A DNA stretch of 64,000 nucleotides from Phaeosaccion multiseriatum (lineage: Eukaryota > Ochrophyta, other classes). The stretch spans positions 2,666,001 through 2,730,000 of the forward strand of contig OZ218952.1 in NCBI GenBank assembly GCA_965112735.1, given 5' to 3'. This document shows positions 10,103 to 21,958 of the stretch, piece after piece; the stretch's first letter is position 1; the number at the start of each line of letters is the position of its first letter. The translations under genes were made by a program, and so were the position numbers. Under the pieces are notes generated by a model. It was given only the letters and a program-made list of their open reading frames with translations. It made no database searches and was not told where the DNA came from.

Positions 10103-13100
10103 TCAGTCAGCTGGTCCGGCTCTACCTCTGCCCTGCTTGCCCTCCATCCGTCGGTCGTGGTGCTGCTGCATGGCCTCCAGGAGACCCTCCACCGTGGCCC
10201 GGGACTCCATTCGAACCGCGCGGGTCTGCGGGGCGGCAGGAGCGGGGGCAGTGACCGTTGGTGATACAGGACCAGGAGCAGAAGAAGCAGGAGAAGGTGG
10301 TGATGCAGGAGCGGAGGGACAGAACAGCACACGTCTCACGTCAAAGTTGAGGGGTGGGGGCAAGAAAGAGTAGCGAGTAGATGAAATTCGGCATCCTCAC
10401 CTGCTTCAGCGCCCTCTTCGCCAAGACGTTTGCCCCTGTGCAGAAGCAGTAGATGCGGCAGTTGCCCGCCGCCGCAGCGATCTCCACGTCCTTGGGACTC
10501 ACCACCCCCACTCCGGACCCAACCACGTGAAGACGTGCCTCCGAGTCCTCTATGGCATCCAAGATGGCCAGGAGAGAGTTTGCGCTACCTGCCTTGATAA
10601 TGACCGGGGTCACCTCGTCAAAGGCCTCCTCTTCGTCCCTCTTCATGCGCTCCTCATCCACCAGTTGGTAGTAGTCGTCGTCGTCGTCGTCGAAGCTGTC
10701 ACCGTCCTGCTCCTCCTCCTCTTCGTCGTCGTCCCTATTTCTGTCGGCCTGCTGCTGCTGTGTCATCAACTGCTGTTGCTGCTCCTGCTCCTCTTGCTGT
10801 TGTTGTTGTTGTTGTTGTTGTTGTTGCTGCTGGTGCTGGAGGGTGGCGAAATCACCTTGCTCGGTGGTCCACCCGCTGTTGTCCCACAGCTCATTCCCCG
10901 CCCCCGCCCCCTCCCCCGCCTCCTCTTCCTCATCATCATCATCACCGTACTCATCATCACCACCACCGTTATAATCGCCCGCATTCCTCCCAGGCTCGTG
11001 CACATCTTCATAGTTGGGCAGCAGTCTCTCCATCGCCCTCACATCAGCGATCATCTCTGCATATCTCTGCTCCGTCGCAAAGAGTGCCTCCCCCACGGGC
11101 AAGTCTACATGTGCATTCTTCTCTACAAACGTCACCCACACCGCCTCCCCCGGCCCGGCCCTCTCTAGGTCTCTACTCTTGTCGTCGCTCTTCATCAAGC
11201 GGATTCTATAGTGCAGGCATGTGGAGGGCGGGGGGGGGGGGGACAAGGGGAAGGAGAAGTTTTGCTTCTTGTCAGAGCGAAGCGGGACCAGGAAGGAAGA
11301 GCGCGCGTGGGCGCGTGAGACGGGGTGCAATTTCGGAGAGAGAGACTGTGCGCCAAACGCCCTCTCGCTGTTAGTTCATTCATTCATTCAGTCGTTCTTT
11401 CTGTCTTTCTTTTCTTTTCATTCACCCACTCGTTCGCTCCCGTTCCCTTCTTCCTCCCCTCATCGCACCTACATACCTTCCCCACTTGTAGCCCGAAACG
11501 AAGAAGTGCCCCACCTCGATGAAACCGTCATGCACCAGCAGAAGGAACTGCCGCCCGTTCTTGGGGTGGATGGTCACGTCCAGCACAGTGGCGAGGGGGG
11601 CATTCCAAGGCGACCGAGACTTCAAGGTTACGAGCGAAGAGGACGATGACGCAGCACGCTTCTTCCCATCCTTCTTGTCCTTCTTCCCTTGGTTGGTCAA
11701 CATCTGGAGAGACTGCGGGTAAAGGACGGACGGACGGAGGGAGCGAGGAAGAGAGGATAGCTTTATAACTAGGTTTTGCTACAAAGAGAGGAAAGGCAGG
11801 CCAGCAGGCCGGCAGGCAGGTAGGCATGCAGACAGGCAGGCAGGCAGGCAGGCAGGCCGACAGAGCAAGGCGCAAGGTTTTGGATTTGGGGGGGGTGAGC
11901 GTAGAAAAAGCGAGCAGCTGGACTGAACTACCGATCTATTGAGCTACATTCGCATGCAAAAGGCCATCCTACACATCCAGAAGCGTACCTCCCAATCCTG
12001 CAGAAAGGTGTCCGTTTCAGAAAGTGTCGTGGCTGTGCCGCCCTCTCCCGAGGCAACAACAAGAGAAGAAGCCGCGGAGGCACTTCCTCTCTCCCCCTCT
12101 CCCTCCTCTCCCCCCTCCCTCTCTGCGGCCGCGTGGGTCAACTCCGCTGCGAGTACTCGCTTCAGTTCGTCCAGGCCCTCTCCGGTGGCGGCGGAGATGG
12201 GCACAAGAGGGGCCTTGTCCAAGGAGATGAAGGTCCTGAGCTCCTTCTCGAGATCCTTCAGAGCGTTCTTGCGCTGCTCCGGCGCGGAGGGAAGAAGGTC
12301 AATCTTGTTGAGAGCCACCACCATGGGCAGGCCTACGACACAGAGAGCAGGGTAGAGGTGTGTGGGTACGGCAGGGTAGAGTTGTATGGGCAGGGCAGGG
12401 CAGAGGTATATGGGTCGGGCAGGGTAGAGGTATATGGGTCAGGCAGGGTAGAGGTGTATGGGTAGGGAGGGTAGGGGTGTATGGGTAGGGCAGGGTAGAG
12501 ATGTATCGGCAGGGTAGGGTACAGGTGTATGGGTAGGGCAGGGTAGAGGTGTATGGGTAGGGCAGGTGAGAGGTGTATGGGCAAGGCAGGTGAGAGGTGT
12601 AGGGCAGGGCATGCTCGTGGGTCGGGGAGGTAAAAAATAACCGCACGCGCCTGCGCACACAGACACACATCCACCCACCCACCCACCCACCCACACACAC
12701 ACACAAACACAAACACACACACACCACACGCGCGCATATCTGGGCTTCTGTTGCCGTCTGTCCTGTGCTCACCGAGGGTCTCAGCGTTTCCGATGGACTC
12801 CTCCGTCTGTGCACAGATACCGTCAGGGGCCGAGATGACGAGGAGCACTGCACTCGCGGCACCGGCCCCGTTGTTGCGCATACGGTAGAAGATCTCCTGT
12901 GATAGAGAAGAGCAGTTGGTGATACAGAGCAGAGAAGAGCAGGCAGAGCAGCGCAGAGAGACGCCCGCGGGAGGGAAGAACAAAGCAGAGCGCACTGGGT
13001 TAGCAGCAGCCGCAGCAGCCGTAGTCGCAGTAGCAGTAGTCGTCGTCGTAGTGGTAGTAGTAGAGTAGTAGTAGTAGTAGTAGGAGTAGGAGGAGTAGGA

Positions 13101-13111
13101 GTAGGAGTAGC

Positions 13112-13182
<71 letters not shown>

Positions 13183-15171
13183 CAGCAGCAGCAGCAGCAA
13201 ACACCAACAGCAGCAGCAATAGTCGCAGTAACAGCAGCCGCAGTTGGTTCTACAGCAACAACACTAGCCTTGCCCAGCCGTACCTGTCCTGGCGTGTCCA
13301 GCACGGTGACCTCTCTCACGCCTATGTCAGCACCCGTACCACCACCACGCCTACTACCACCCTCGTCGTCGCCATCTGCCCCCCGCAGCTGGACGGCCCT
13401 GGCCCGAATCTCCTGTGTGATGCCCTCGTCTTCCCCTGCCACAAGCGCGCTACCCTCTCCCAGCAGGGCGTCGAGTAGCGTGGTCTTGCCGTGGTTAAAG
13501 TGGCCGAGGAGAGCCACCACGGGCTTCGGCTTGGTCTGGGGGTTTGGGTTGGACCTGTGAGTACAAGAAGGAGGGCGTGGGTAGGTACAGGTGGGTGGGT
13601 GGTTAGGTGGGGTGGGCTGGTGGGTGGGGTGGGTCACGCGCACAAGAATTGAGGCACACCGGACGTACACGTTTGCAGCGTTGTCGCGTCGACGTTGCTC
13701 GTGCCTGTCCTTCAACGGACTTGGCTCCACGGTGAGGCGCCCCACTGTCACTCTGAGCCCCCGCTCGGCTTGCTTCACATCGGCCCAGGGTAACATGATG
13801 TCTTTGACGGCTCTGTCGTTGTGAGTGAGTGAGTGAGTGAGTAAGGAAGGAAGGGAGTGAGGGAGTGAGTCAGTCATTCAGCGAGTGAGTGCCTGGGTGC
13901 ATGCATGGGGGTGAGTGAGTGAGGAAGGGAGGGAGTCGGTCAGTGAATAAGTGAGTGTGAGTGAGTGAGTGAGTGAGTGAGTGCGTGGTGTGATAGTCTT
14001 TGAATACAGACGCGGCCCGGTCAGCCGCGGGGGGGGGGGTGGGAGATACCAACAGAGGGGGCAGAGAGGGGCGAAGAGAGGAGAGGTATCACGGAGAGAA
14101 GAGAGGGTAGGCGGGGGCAACAGTCAAGGCATAGAGTGTTGCCGTCCATGCGTGCATGACTGACTGGTTGACTCGCTGACAAGACCCTGTGTAAATGACA
14201 TGAGGCCATCCATCCGCTGCCATCCATCCATCCGCTGCCATAATCCATCCATCCATCCATCCATCCACCCATTCATAAGGACTGCTTGACTCACTGGAAG
14301 GAGTAGAGTTTCCCGTCCTGCATGGGGATGAAGTACCTCTTGTTCCTCCTCCAGCCTCGGAGGGCCTGCAGCACCTACCAGGAGGGGGAAGGGGAGAGAG
14401 GAAGAGAAAGAGAGCAAAGGGGGACATACATTGATGGACGTGGAAGGCCATTAATCAGAGTGTGAGAAGGTCTCCTCTGTCCCTCTGGCTCTCTCTCTCT
14501 CTCCCTCTCCCTCTCTCTCTCTAGGCTCTTCCCCTCTCGCTCTCCTCCCTCTCTACCCTTCCCGTTACAAAGCGTGGCGCCATTCTCCTCTCTCCCTTTC
14601 TCACCTTCTTCGCAGGCACAGCCGCCATCTTGGCCAGCGTTCTCAGCCGAATGAAAGGCGGTACCTTCAGCACCATGCCCTGCCGCTTCACTCCCCCCCT
14701 CTTGCTCTTGCCGGACTTCCTTCTGCTCTTCTTAGAAGTGGGCTTTCCGCTGTCAGACGCAGGGAGGGCCCCCCCCAGTGGACTCGCCGCCACTGCGCTA
14801 GTATCAGCTGCTGCAGCTGCTGCTGTTGCATGCACCATACGTGCCTGCCGTGGAAAGCGCTCGAAACAGCAGAGCCGAGCCCCCTGGCCAATGCCCCTTC
14901 CCCCATGCCAGTAAAGCGGGCTGCTCTCACCATTGAGATGGCGCCGGCCATGGCCCGGCGTCGTAGACCAAGGTGGCCGTCCGTCTCCTCCGCTTCGGCC
15001 TCCTTCCTCCCCCCTCCTGAGTTCTTCTGCTGCTTCTCTCCCCTCGCTGAATACCCTGACGGGAAGCAAGGACGTCCATCGCAGGTGTGGTAGCTTTCCC
15101 AGCTGCTGATGCCTCTGCCTTACACATCTCCTTGCCTGTAGTCCGCCAGACGAAGTCACTGTTCGAAGCAT
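10103..15171 (-). CDS. IF2: organellar translation initiation factor IF2-like GTPase
   Basis: Nine exons: 14605-15171, 14295-14374, 13660-13812, 13284-13554, 12773-12896, 11989-12332, 11477-11712, 10401-11205 and 10103-10225. All phases agree; 900 aa. The Arg-rich start (MLRTVTSSGGLQARRC) looks like a mitochondrial presequence, but the exact start is uncertain. An IF2 N-domain-like helix pair (VPPFIRLRTLAKMAAVPAKK plus VLQALRGW) covers about 165-197. The GTPase has G1 GHFNHGKTT (284-292), G3 DTPGQ (353-357), G4 NKID (407-410) and G5 SAA (445-447). Domain II follows from about 540. An acidic and polyQ insert precedes the domain III-like block (about 790-860; PVIIKAGSANSL, VGSGVGVVSPKDVEIAAAA). 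Bacterial and mitochondrial IF2 then have domain IV, which binds initiator tRNA; only about 40 residues remain here. The family delivers fMet-tRNA to the small ribosomal subunit. Confidence 0.88.
10258..10269 (+). repeat. dispersed motif TTGGTGATACAG, exact copy 1
   Basis: In the last IF2 intron (10226-10400). Antisense to the gene, about 31 nt upstream of the 3' splice site. Confidence 0.8.
12916..12927 (+). repeat. dispersed motif TTGGTGATACAG, exact copy 2
   Basis: In IF2 intron 12897-13283. Antisense to the gene, about 18 nt upstream of the 3' splice site. Confidence 0.8.
13054..13198. repeat. (TAG)n microsatellite in IF2 intron
   Basis: About 145 bp of nearly pure GTA/TAG repeats ending in CAG units, inside the intron 12897-13283 of the IF2-like gene. 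It produces long spurious poly-Leu or poly-Tyr frames. Confidence 0.95.
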
Positions 15172-16537
15172 GGATTGTCTCTCCTCTTTCAGTGCGCACT
15201 GCCTTTTTCGCTGCCCCTCCGGCTCATACTGACTTTCGCTGCAGGCCTTCCACAGTAGTTCCAACTCCGGCTGGGGTTGGAGAGGGGTTAGGAAACCCCA
15301 AACCTGAGCGCTTTTCTCCCCTCAATACCCAACACTGATATATAGGAGAGCCGAGGACTATCCCACCCTTAGCCCCAGCAGGAAGCTTCCTTGTCCTACC
15401 AAGCCTTTACAATCGGGGGGGGGGGGATAGGGGCGAGGAGGATTTCCCGCCCCCCTCAGGAATCGGATCCAGGATCCGCCCCCTACCTTACGTATTTCCC
15501 TACATATCCTTACGTAATGCGCCCTTTCCATCCCCTTTTTTTTCGGCTCGGGTTGCACGGGTTGCTTTCTTGCTTGGTTGAGGAGGGAGGAGGAGCGGAG
15601 CGGAGGGTAGCGGAGGAGGAGGAGTAGTAGCTGTATGAAGAGGAGGAGGATAGAAGGGGGGGTGAGCGACGCCGCCTCCCCCACACACTCATTGAAAGCA
15701 ACGCAGCAGGCGCCTCTGCCTGGCTGCCTGCTTGTCGCTCACTCGCATCGCCATTCCCCGCCCCCGCACACCACCATGCCTCGCTTCAACAAGAAACAGC
15801 TCCAAAGGTTCCCTCCCGTGCTGCTGCGTTGTCAGGTGTAAAACAAAATAAATGTCCAAGAAAGCGTTTGTTTGTGCCTCAAACTCAAAAGAGGCCCTTG
15901 GTTGTTGGTGCGTATGTTTGATTCTACAAGATCTTTCCCCCTCGAGTTCCTATCCTGAGTTTATGTATATATATATAAATCTTTTCTCCTCGGAGGCGGT
16001 TCTATGGTCTCAACGACATTTGACATGTCGGGCGGGGGGTTCAGACTCGACCCTCGTCCCTCCCTCCGTGCGTACGTGCGCTGTGAGGTGAGGCCCCACA
16101 GCTCCGTCTTGCTGCTGCTGCTGCTGAGCACCGTGTATAAGGGACGTACACAGGACACGCACGCAACCGCACGCACGCACGCACGCACCACACACTGACC
16201 GCCGTGCTGCCGCCATACCGCCATTCTGTCCTACCCCGTCCTGTCCTGCTGCCCCTCTTCTGCCCCTCCTCCGCTACCGGCTCCAAGCGCCGGCCGTTCC
16301 TCATTCCAACATATACTTTGCTACGATTATAGTTCCATCGTCCATCCCTCTCCTCCCTCTTGAAAGCTTTTTTTTTCTCGTTTCCCCCCCTCCTCCTGCC
16401 CCCACAAAATAGAAGAAATCCAACTCCCTCCCAGTCACACTTTGGCACTTTGCGGTGGACTTGAATCCGACCGCCCACATCACCACGTGTCTCCCTCCAC
16501 GCTCCCCGTACCCCTCCCTCCCCCCTACACACGCTCC

Positions 16538-16568
<31 letters not shown>

Positions 16569-16715
16569 TGCTGCCGAGAGTAAGAGACGCGTGGCTGAGC
16601 ATCGCTCCGTCTTCGTCCTTCGCGCCCTCGCGGCCCCGCGTCGTCCCAACCATGCTACACCCAACCACCAACCCGGAGCCGACCGACCGACCGACAACAC
16701 CCCCACCCACCCGTC
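15172..16715. other. intergenic region between IF2 and BRE1
   Basis: Both flanking genes are on the - strand, so this holds the IF2 promoter and the BRE1 3' end. It contains a poly-G run (15415-15426), AGG-rich and CACACA tracts (16540-16568) and a GCACGCAC tract (about 16170-16190). A short + strand frame starting at 15776 (MPRFNKKQLQRFPP) ends after 21 codons and has no downstream partner exon that I can support. No gene called. Confidence 0.45.
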
Positions 16716-17332
16716 TTAGGATAGCCAAATGGCACTGACGTCATCCTGGCCAAAGCCCCTGCCGCAAGCCGGGCACTTGCGATGTCGCGTGCGCAGATTC
16801 TCGTCCACACACTCTCTACAAAACATGTGGAAGCATTTGGTGATGATGCAGTTCTTGCGTCGGTCCTGACACACATTGCAGCACAAGAGCTTCTTGAGCT
16901 CCTTGTTCTCCAGTTTGAGCAAGCTTGCTTCTGCGCTCAAGTCGTCTTGCTCCCTGCTTCCGTTGAGTTGCATGCTGAGCCGCTGCTGCTGTATCACCAA
17001 CTGCTGCTGCTTCTGCTGATCCTGCTCGTGCTGCTCAATAGCCCCCACCACCTCTTCCTGGTCTGCCTTGAGACGATCAATCAGCCCCTGTGTGTGTCAA
17101 GACAGCACAAGACAGTCCAGACAGTCAAGAGGGAAGGACGACCACGTGAGAGAGAGGGAGGAGGAGAGATGGGTTGGAGAGTTAGAAGCATGAACACGTC
17201 CCGCGTCATGGGAAAATGTTTTGATTCCATCGCGCGTGTGGACATGCCAAACCAAAAAGTGATTTCTGTGAGGAGAGGACAATCCGTTACTCCGCTGTAA
17301 CAGGGGGGGGGCAGAAACACACACACACACAC

Positions 17333-17386
<54 letters not shown>

Positions 17387-18181
17387 ACAGCATGTACCAC
17401 ATGTCCCTACTCCCACTAGTGAAGGCCACATATGACAGCAACACACACACTCCTAAGTCCCTTTTCTACCCATTCAGAAAGGCTCGCAGGTGTCTTCTCG
17501 TCTTTTCGCTGATGATCAGGCCATCGTAGTCATTGAGTGGATTCTTTTAGTCGACACGAGTTTTAGATTTCAGAGTCGCAGAATATCTGTCATCACCTCA
17601 ACAGCGAAACACCCGACACTCCGTCCTCCATCCCCCCCTCCCTCCCCCCTTTGCACCATTCAAACAAACACACGCATACATACACAGCCACAACCACTCC
17701 ACCCACACCCCTCCCCCACCACCCACCCACCCCCGACCCACACTCTTTTCATCTCTCACCTGCGCCTTCTCCACCTTCCGATTGCTCTTGGCGGTGCTCT
17801 CCCTTGCCCTCTCCGCCTCCAACTTGGCCGCTGCAAGCTCCTCCGCTAGCTCAACACTGCGCCTTCTCAGCTCCTCCTTCTCCTGCCTCAGCCCCTTGAT
17901 GTCTGCCTCCATAGCCGCAGCATCAGCGTGGGCGCGGTCTGCTTGCTCCTTCTCTTTCTGCACGTCCTTCATCACCATCGCGAGCTGGTCCTTCTCTCTC
18001 ATGAGCTGTTTGTTTGGTGTCAGTTGTGACAGGCGAGACAAATGCACGCAAGCAACACATACACAGCACATACACGCAAGAACAATGACACGGAAGGGCA
18101 GGGGGGACATGAGGAAAGAACGGTGTTATTGCTGCCACAGGCCTTGACATCCATGTCTTCCTTCCTCGGGAGCTCAGACCT

Positions 18182-18236
<55 letters not shown>

Positions 18237-21200
18237 AAACTAGCCATCCACACCCACCTACACACCACCCACCTACACACAGACACCCATCCACACCCAC
18301 CCACACCAACACATCCCCCCTCTTTCTTTCTACTCTTCTGCTTCCTTTTCCTCCTCCTCCTCCTCCTCCTCCTCCTCCTCCTCCTTCTCCTCCCCCATCC
18401 TTACCTGCTGCTCCAAGTAGCCCATCCTCTCCTTCGCCTTGGAAACATACACGTCCGCCCTGCTCTGCATCTCCTCTGCGTGACTGCGCTTCAGATCCAT
18501 GGCCCCTGCCTCTTGGCGCTTAAGCTCGAGCAATTCCTTGAGCTTAATGTTCTCCGACACAATGGTCGCGTTGGTCTCATCTCGCTCCTGCTCTTTCTTG
18601 AGGAGGCGCGTGTTTTGCTCCCGCCCTTCGTCGTACGCTCGACTTGTGTTGTCCACCTGAGCAGAGCGAACGAAGGAAGGAGAGAGCAACCGAGCAAGCG
18701 TCGAGCGAACGGGCGACCACCACGACCAAAAACACGATCGAACACCCCCCCCCCCCGCACACACACGCAGACAGACACAGAAGGAGGCGGGAGGGGTAGG
18801 GGAGAGGAGAGAACAAGAAGGGCAGTACGTTAGTGAGCAAGTCCGGGCAAAGAGTGGTGCCGATGGCTGTGCCTGCCTCGAGGTACATACTTATGACCAC
18901 ATACATGCACATGGCCCTTCCTTCCCTCCTTCCCGGTCCACTCCAGTGAGACCATCTTCTCTTATCGCCTCCTCCTCTCTCGCCTTCTCCTCACTCACTC
19001 ACCTCCCCCGAGAGCGCGTCCACCATCTGTTGCGAAGAGAGCAGCTCTGCGGACAACTCTGCAACACGCTCCTGCAGGCGGGCGGCCTGACTCAAAGCCT
19101 CCGACTCCGCCCCTCCCCGTCCGGCGTCTGCCTCCAGCTGCAGCAGAGGAGAGGGTAGAGGGAAGAGGGAACAAGACATCACGACCAAACCCAAGCCAAA
19201 GCCAAAGCCAAAGCCAAGCCAAGCCAAGCCAAGCCAAAACCACACCACCACACGCGCCGCACAAGCAAGCAAGTAAAGGAAGGAAAGAGACGAAAGGAGG
19301 GGATGAGGTGGAGGTTGGGAGAGCATCGCAATGGCGAGGTTTGGAGAGTTTCGTCACCTCTATTCTCTCAAGCCTCATCGATGCACTAGTCCGTCCAAGG
19401 TCAGTCCATCCACTCGTCCACTGCCATCTCGCCCCATGCTACCCTCACTCCCCACCTCACCCTTCCCCTCACCCTCACACTCATCCACCCACTCACCCTG
19501 GCCTTGAGCTCGGTGCTAATCTTGGCCTCAAGATCCCTCTCGGACTCTCTCGACTTCTTGAGGGCCTCTTCCAGCTGCCTCACTTGTTCTGCGGACCTAC
19601 TCGAGGCGTCTCTAAAAGTCGCCAGCACCACTTGTTGGTTGGTAAGCTTCTTACCACACTCCTCCAGCTGACCGCGCTGTACTCGGGCGAGTTTGGCGGC
19701 CTCAATGCTGTTCTCGTAGCGGTGCTTGCACACGTCAAGCTCTTCCTGCACCTGTGCATACAGTACGATGCAATAGAGTAGTGGCGTAGGTAAGGGTATG
19801 CATACGAGAGGGAGGGGGGGAGAGAGTGGAGGGAGGGAGGGAGGCAGGGAGGAAGGTAGGAAGGGGGGGGGTTGGAGGGGAGGGAGGGAGGGAGGGAGGG
19901 GAGGGAGAGAGGGCCATTCCGACACAAAGAAGTACTTGTGAGAAGGGCGGATGGATTGTTGAGCTGCCTCCCTCAGTGGCTCCCTCCCTCAGTGGCTCAC
20001 TCATTCACTGTCTCACCGCCTCACTGCCTCACGTACTGCCTGACTCACTGCCTCACTCTCTCACCTTTTGCAGCAAGGTGCTGCTGTCAGCGCATCTCGA
20101 CTCCCAGCGCTGTCTCTGCCCCTCCATCTCGGCCGTGTGGCTGCCCTCCGCGTGCCTGAGTTTGGCAACTGTCTCCTCAAGTTGGTTCTCCAGAGCGAGC
20201 ACGCGCTGCCTCTCTCGCCCCAGCACCTCCTCCGTCATCTTCAGAGCGTTGCTTAGCCTACGCAGCAGCAGCAGCAGCAGCAGGAGGAGGAAGGGAGGAG
20301 GAGGAGGAGGAGGAGGAGGAGGAGGAGGAGGAGGAGGAAGGGGGGGAAGCAGCAAAGTTTCCCGTTCAGTGGTAGATTCTCATTTCTGGGGTGGAATGTA
20401 CGTGCCTTTTCAAACCCTCTCATCCTCTGTCATCCTCTCACTGTCTCTATGACCCTCTTCTTACCTGGCCATCTCGGGATGCCGCATGACCTCCCCCTGC
20501 AGCCTCGCCCCACTCGCTGAGTCGATGAGCGCTGCGTGCAGATCGGCCTTTTCCTTACGGAGGCGCTCGCACTGGTTCATTGGTGAGGAGAGAGGGGAGG
20601 GGAGGAGGCGGAGAGGGAGAGAGACGGGGGCAGAAGGAGAGAGGGAGGAAGAGAGAGGGGACACACACATAGGGAAAGAGAGGGAGGGAGAGAGTGAGGA
20701 CATAACGCACACACACACGACGACACACACAACAAGCACAACAGCAAAAAAGCTTAAGTGACACTGAGTGTGCAACGTGCGGGCCCAATCCCGTCTCGCC
20801 ACTGTCCCCAACGCTACACTCAGATGTTGCTCCGCCCCGCTCCCTCTCTGCCCAGTACCGTACCTCAGTGAGTCGATGCTGCGCCACCATCTTCTGCTCT
20901 GCCAACTCCTCTTCCAGCGTCACCGCGTCAAGCGTATCTGACCCCGCCCCTCCCCCCCCCAGTCCATTCCTGTCTCTCTCGCCACTCCTCATATGCAAAC
21001 CTGACCCGACACGTTGTAACAGTGCCGAAGAAGACGTGCTAGAAGGTCCACTCGCTAGCACCGGGGTGGTCGGTGGTGCTGAACCAAGCACCCCGATGCC
21101 CTTGCCAGCGCCGCCGCCGATGCCGCCGTTGAGCCCCGTTGGACCGCTCTTGTACCCTCCTCCTCCTCCTCCTCCTCCCCCTCCTGCTGGTGTTGCTGCT

Positions 21201-21280
21201 GTTGGTTCTTCTTTGATGGACTCTAACCCTGCCCCTGCTCCTGCCACGGCTGCTGCGGCTGTCCCACTTGACCCCGCTGC

Positions 21281-21315
<35 letters not shown>

Positions 21316-21925
21316 CAGGAGTGCCGTTTCCAACATGACTAGGGGTTTCCGCCCCTTCACTTCGTTGACTTCCTGTTGTTGAAGTCGCCGCGTCCAAATC
21401 CGATGACGATGGCTCTGGAGAGGAGAGCGCACAACACAAACAGCGCACAATCGAAAAGAACCACAGCAGTGTGAGAAGTAGCAGTTGGTGATACAGCAGC
21501 AGCCGCAGGAGGGGCGGGGAGGGCCGCTATTCGCCACCTCTTCCTCTTGTGTGTTGTCTGCATCGGCCCACCCTCTCCTCTTCCGCCTCCCCTCCCCTCC
21601 CGGCCTATTCGCTCTCTCTCTCCGTGTGTTCTATCTCTACTCTCTCTCCCTCTCCCACCCCCCTCCCCACCCTCCCTCCCTCACCCCCCTCGCACCCACC
21701 CACCTACCCACCCACCCACCTTGCGAGCGCAGCTGGTCAAGCTGACGCTGTATCTTATGCTTCTCATGCTTGAGCACATGCATGTCCATCACAAGCCTCC
21801 GGAGGCGGTCGTGTGTGGCTGTGAGCTGGTCCCTCAGAAGAGATACCTCGGCCACCAGACGCTTCTTCGAGGCCATCAGGTCCCAGTGCAGCTCCTTGAG
21901 GCTGGTGGGGAGGCAGCCAGGCAGC

Positions 21926-21958
<33 letters not shown>

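Noticed and set aside
15776-15841. Short + strand gene or first exon MPRFNKKQLQRFPP
   Set aside because: It stops after 21 codons and no in-phase downstream exon is recognisable.
18120-18182. Extra BRE1 exon between exons 13 and 14 (RSELPRKEDMDVK)
   Set aside because: It has an acceptor-like CAG but no usable donor; exon 13 joins exon 14 directly in phase 0.
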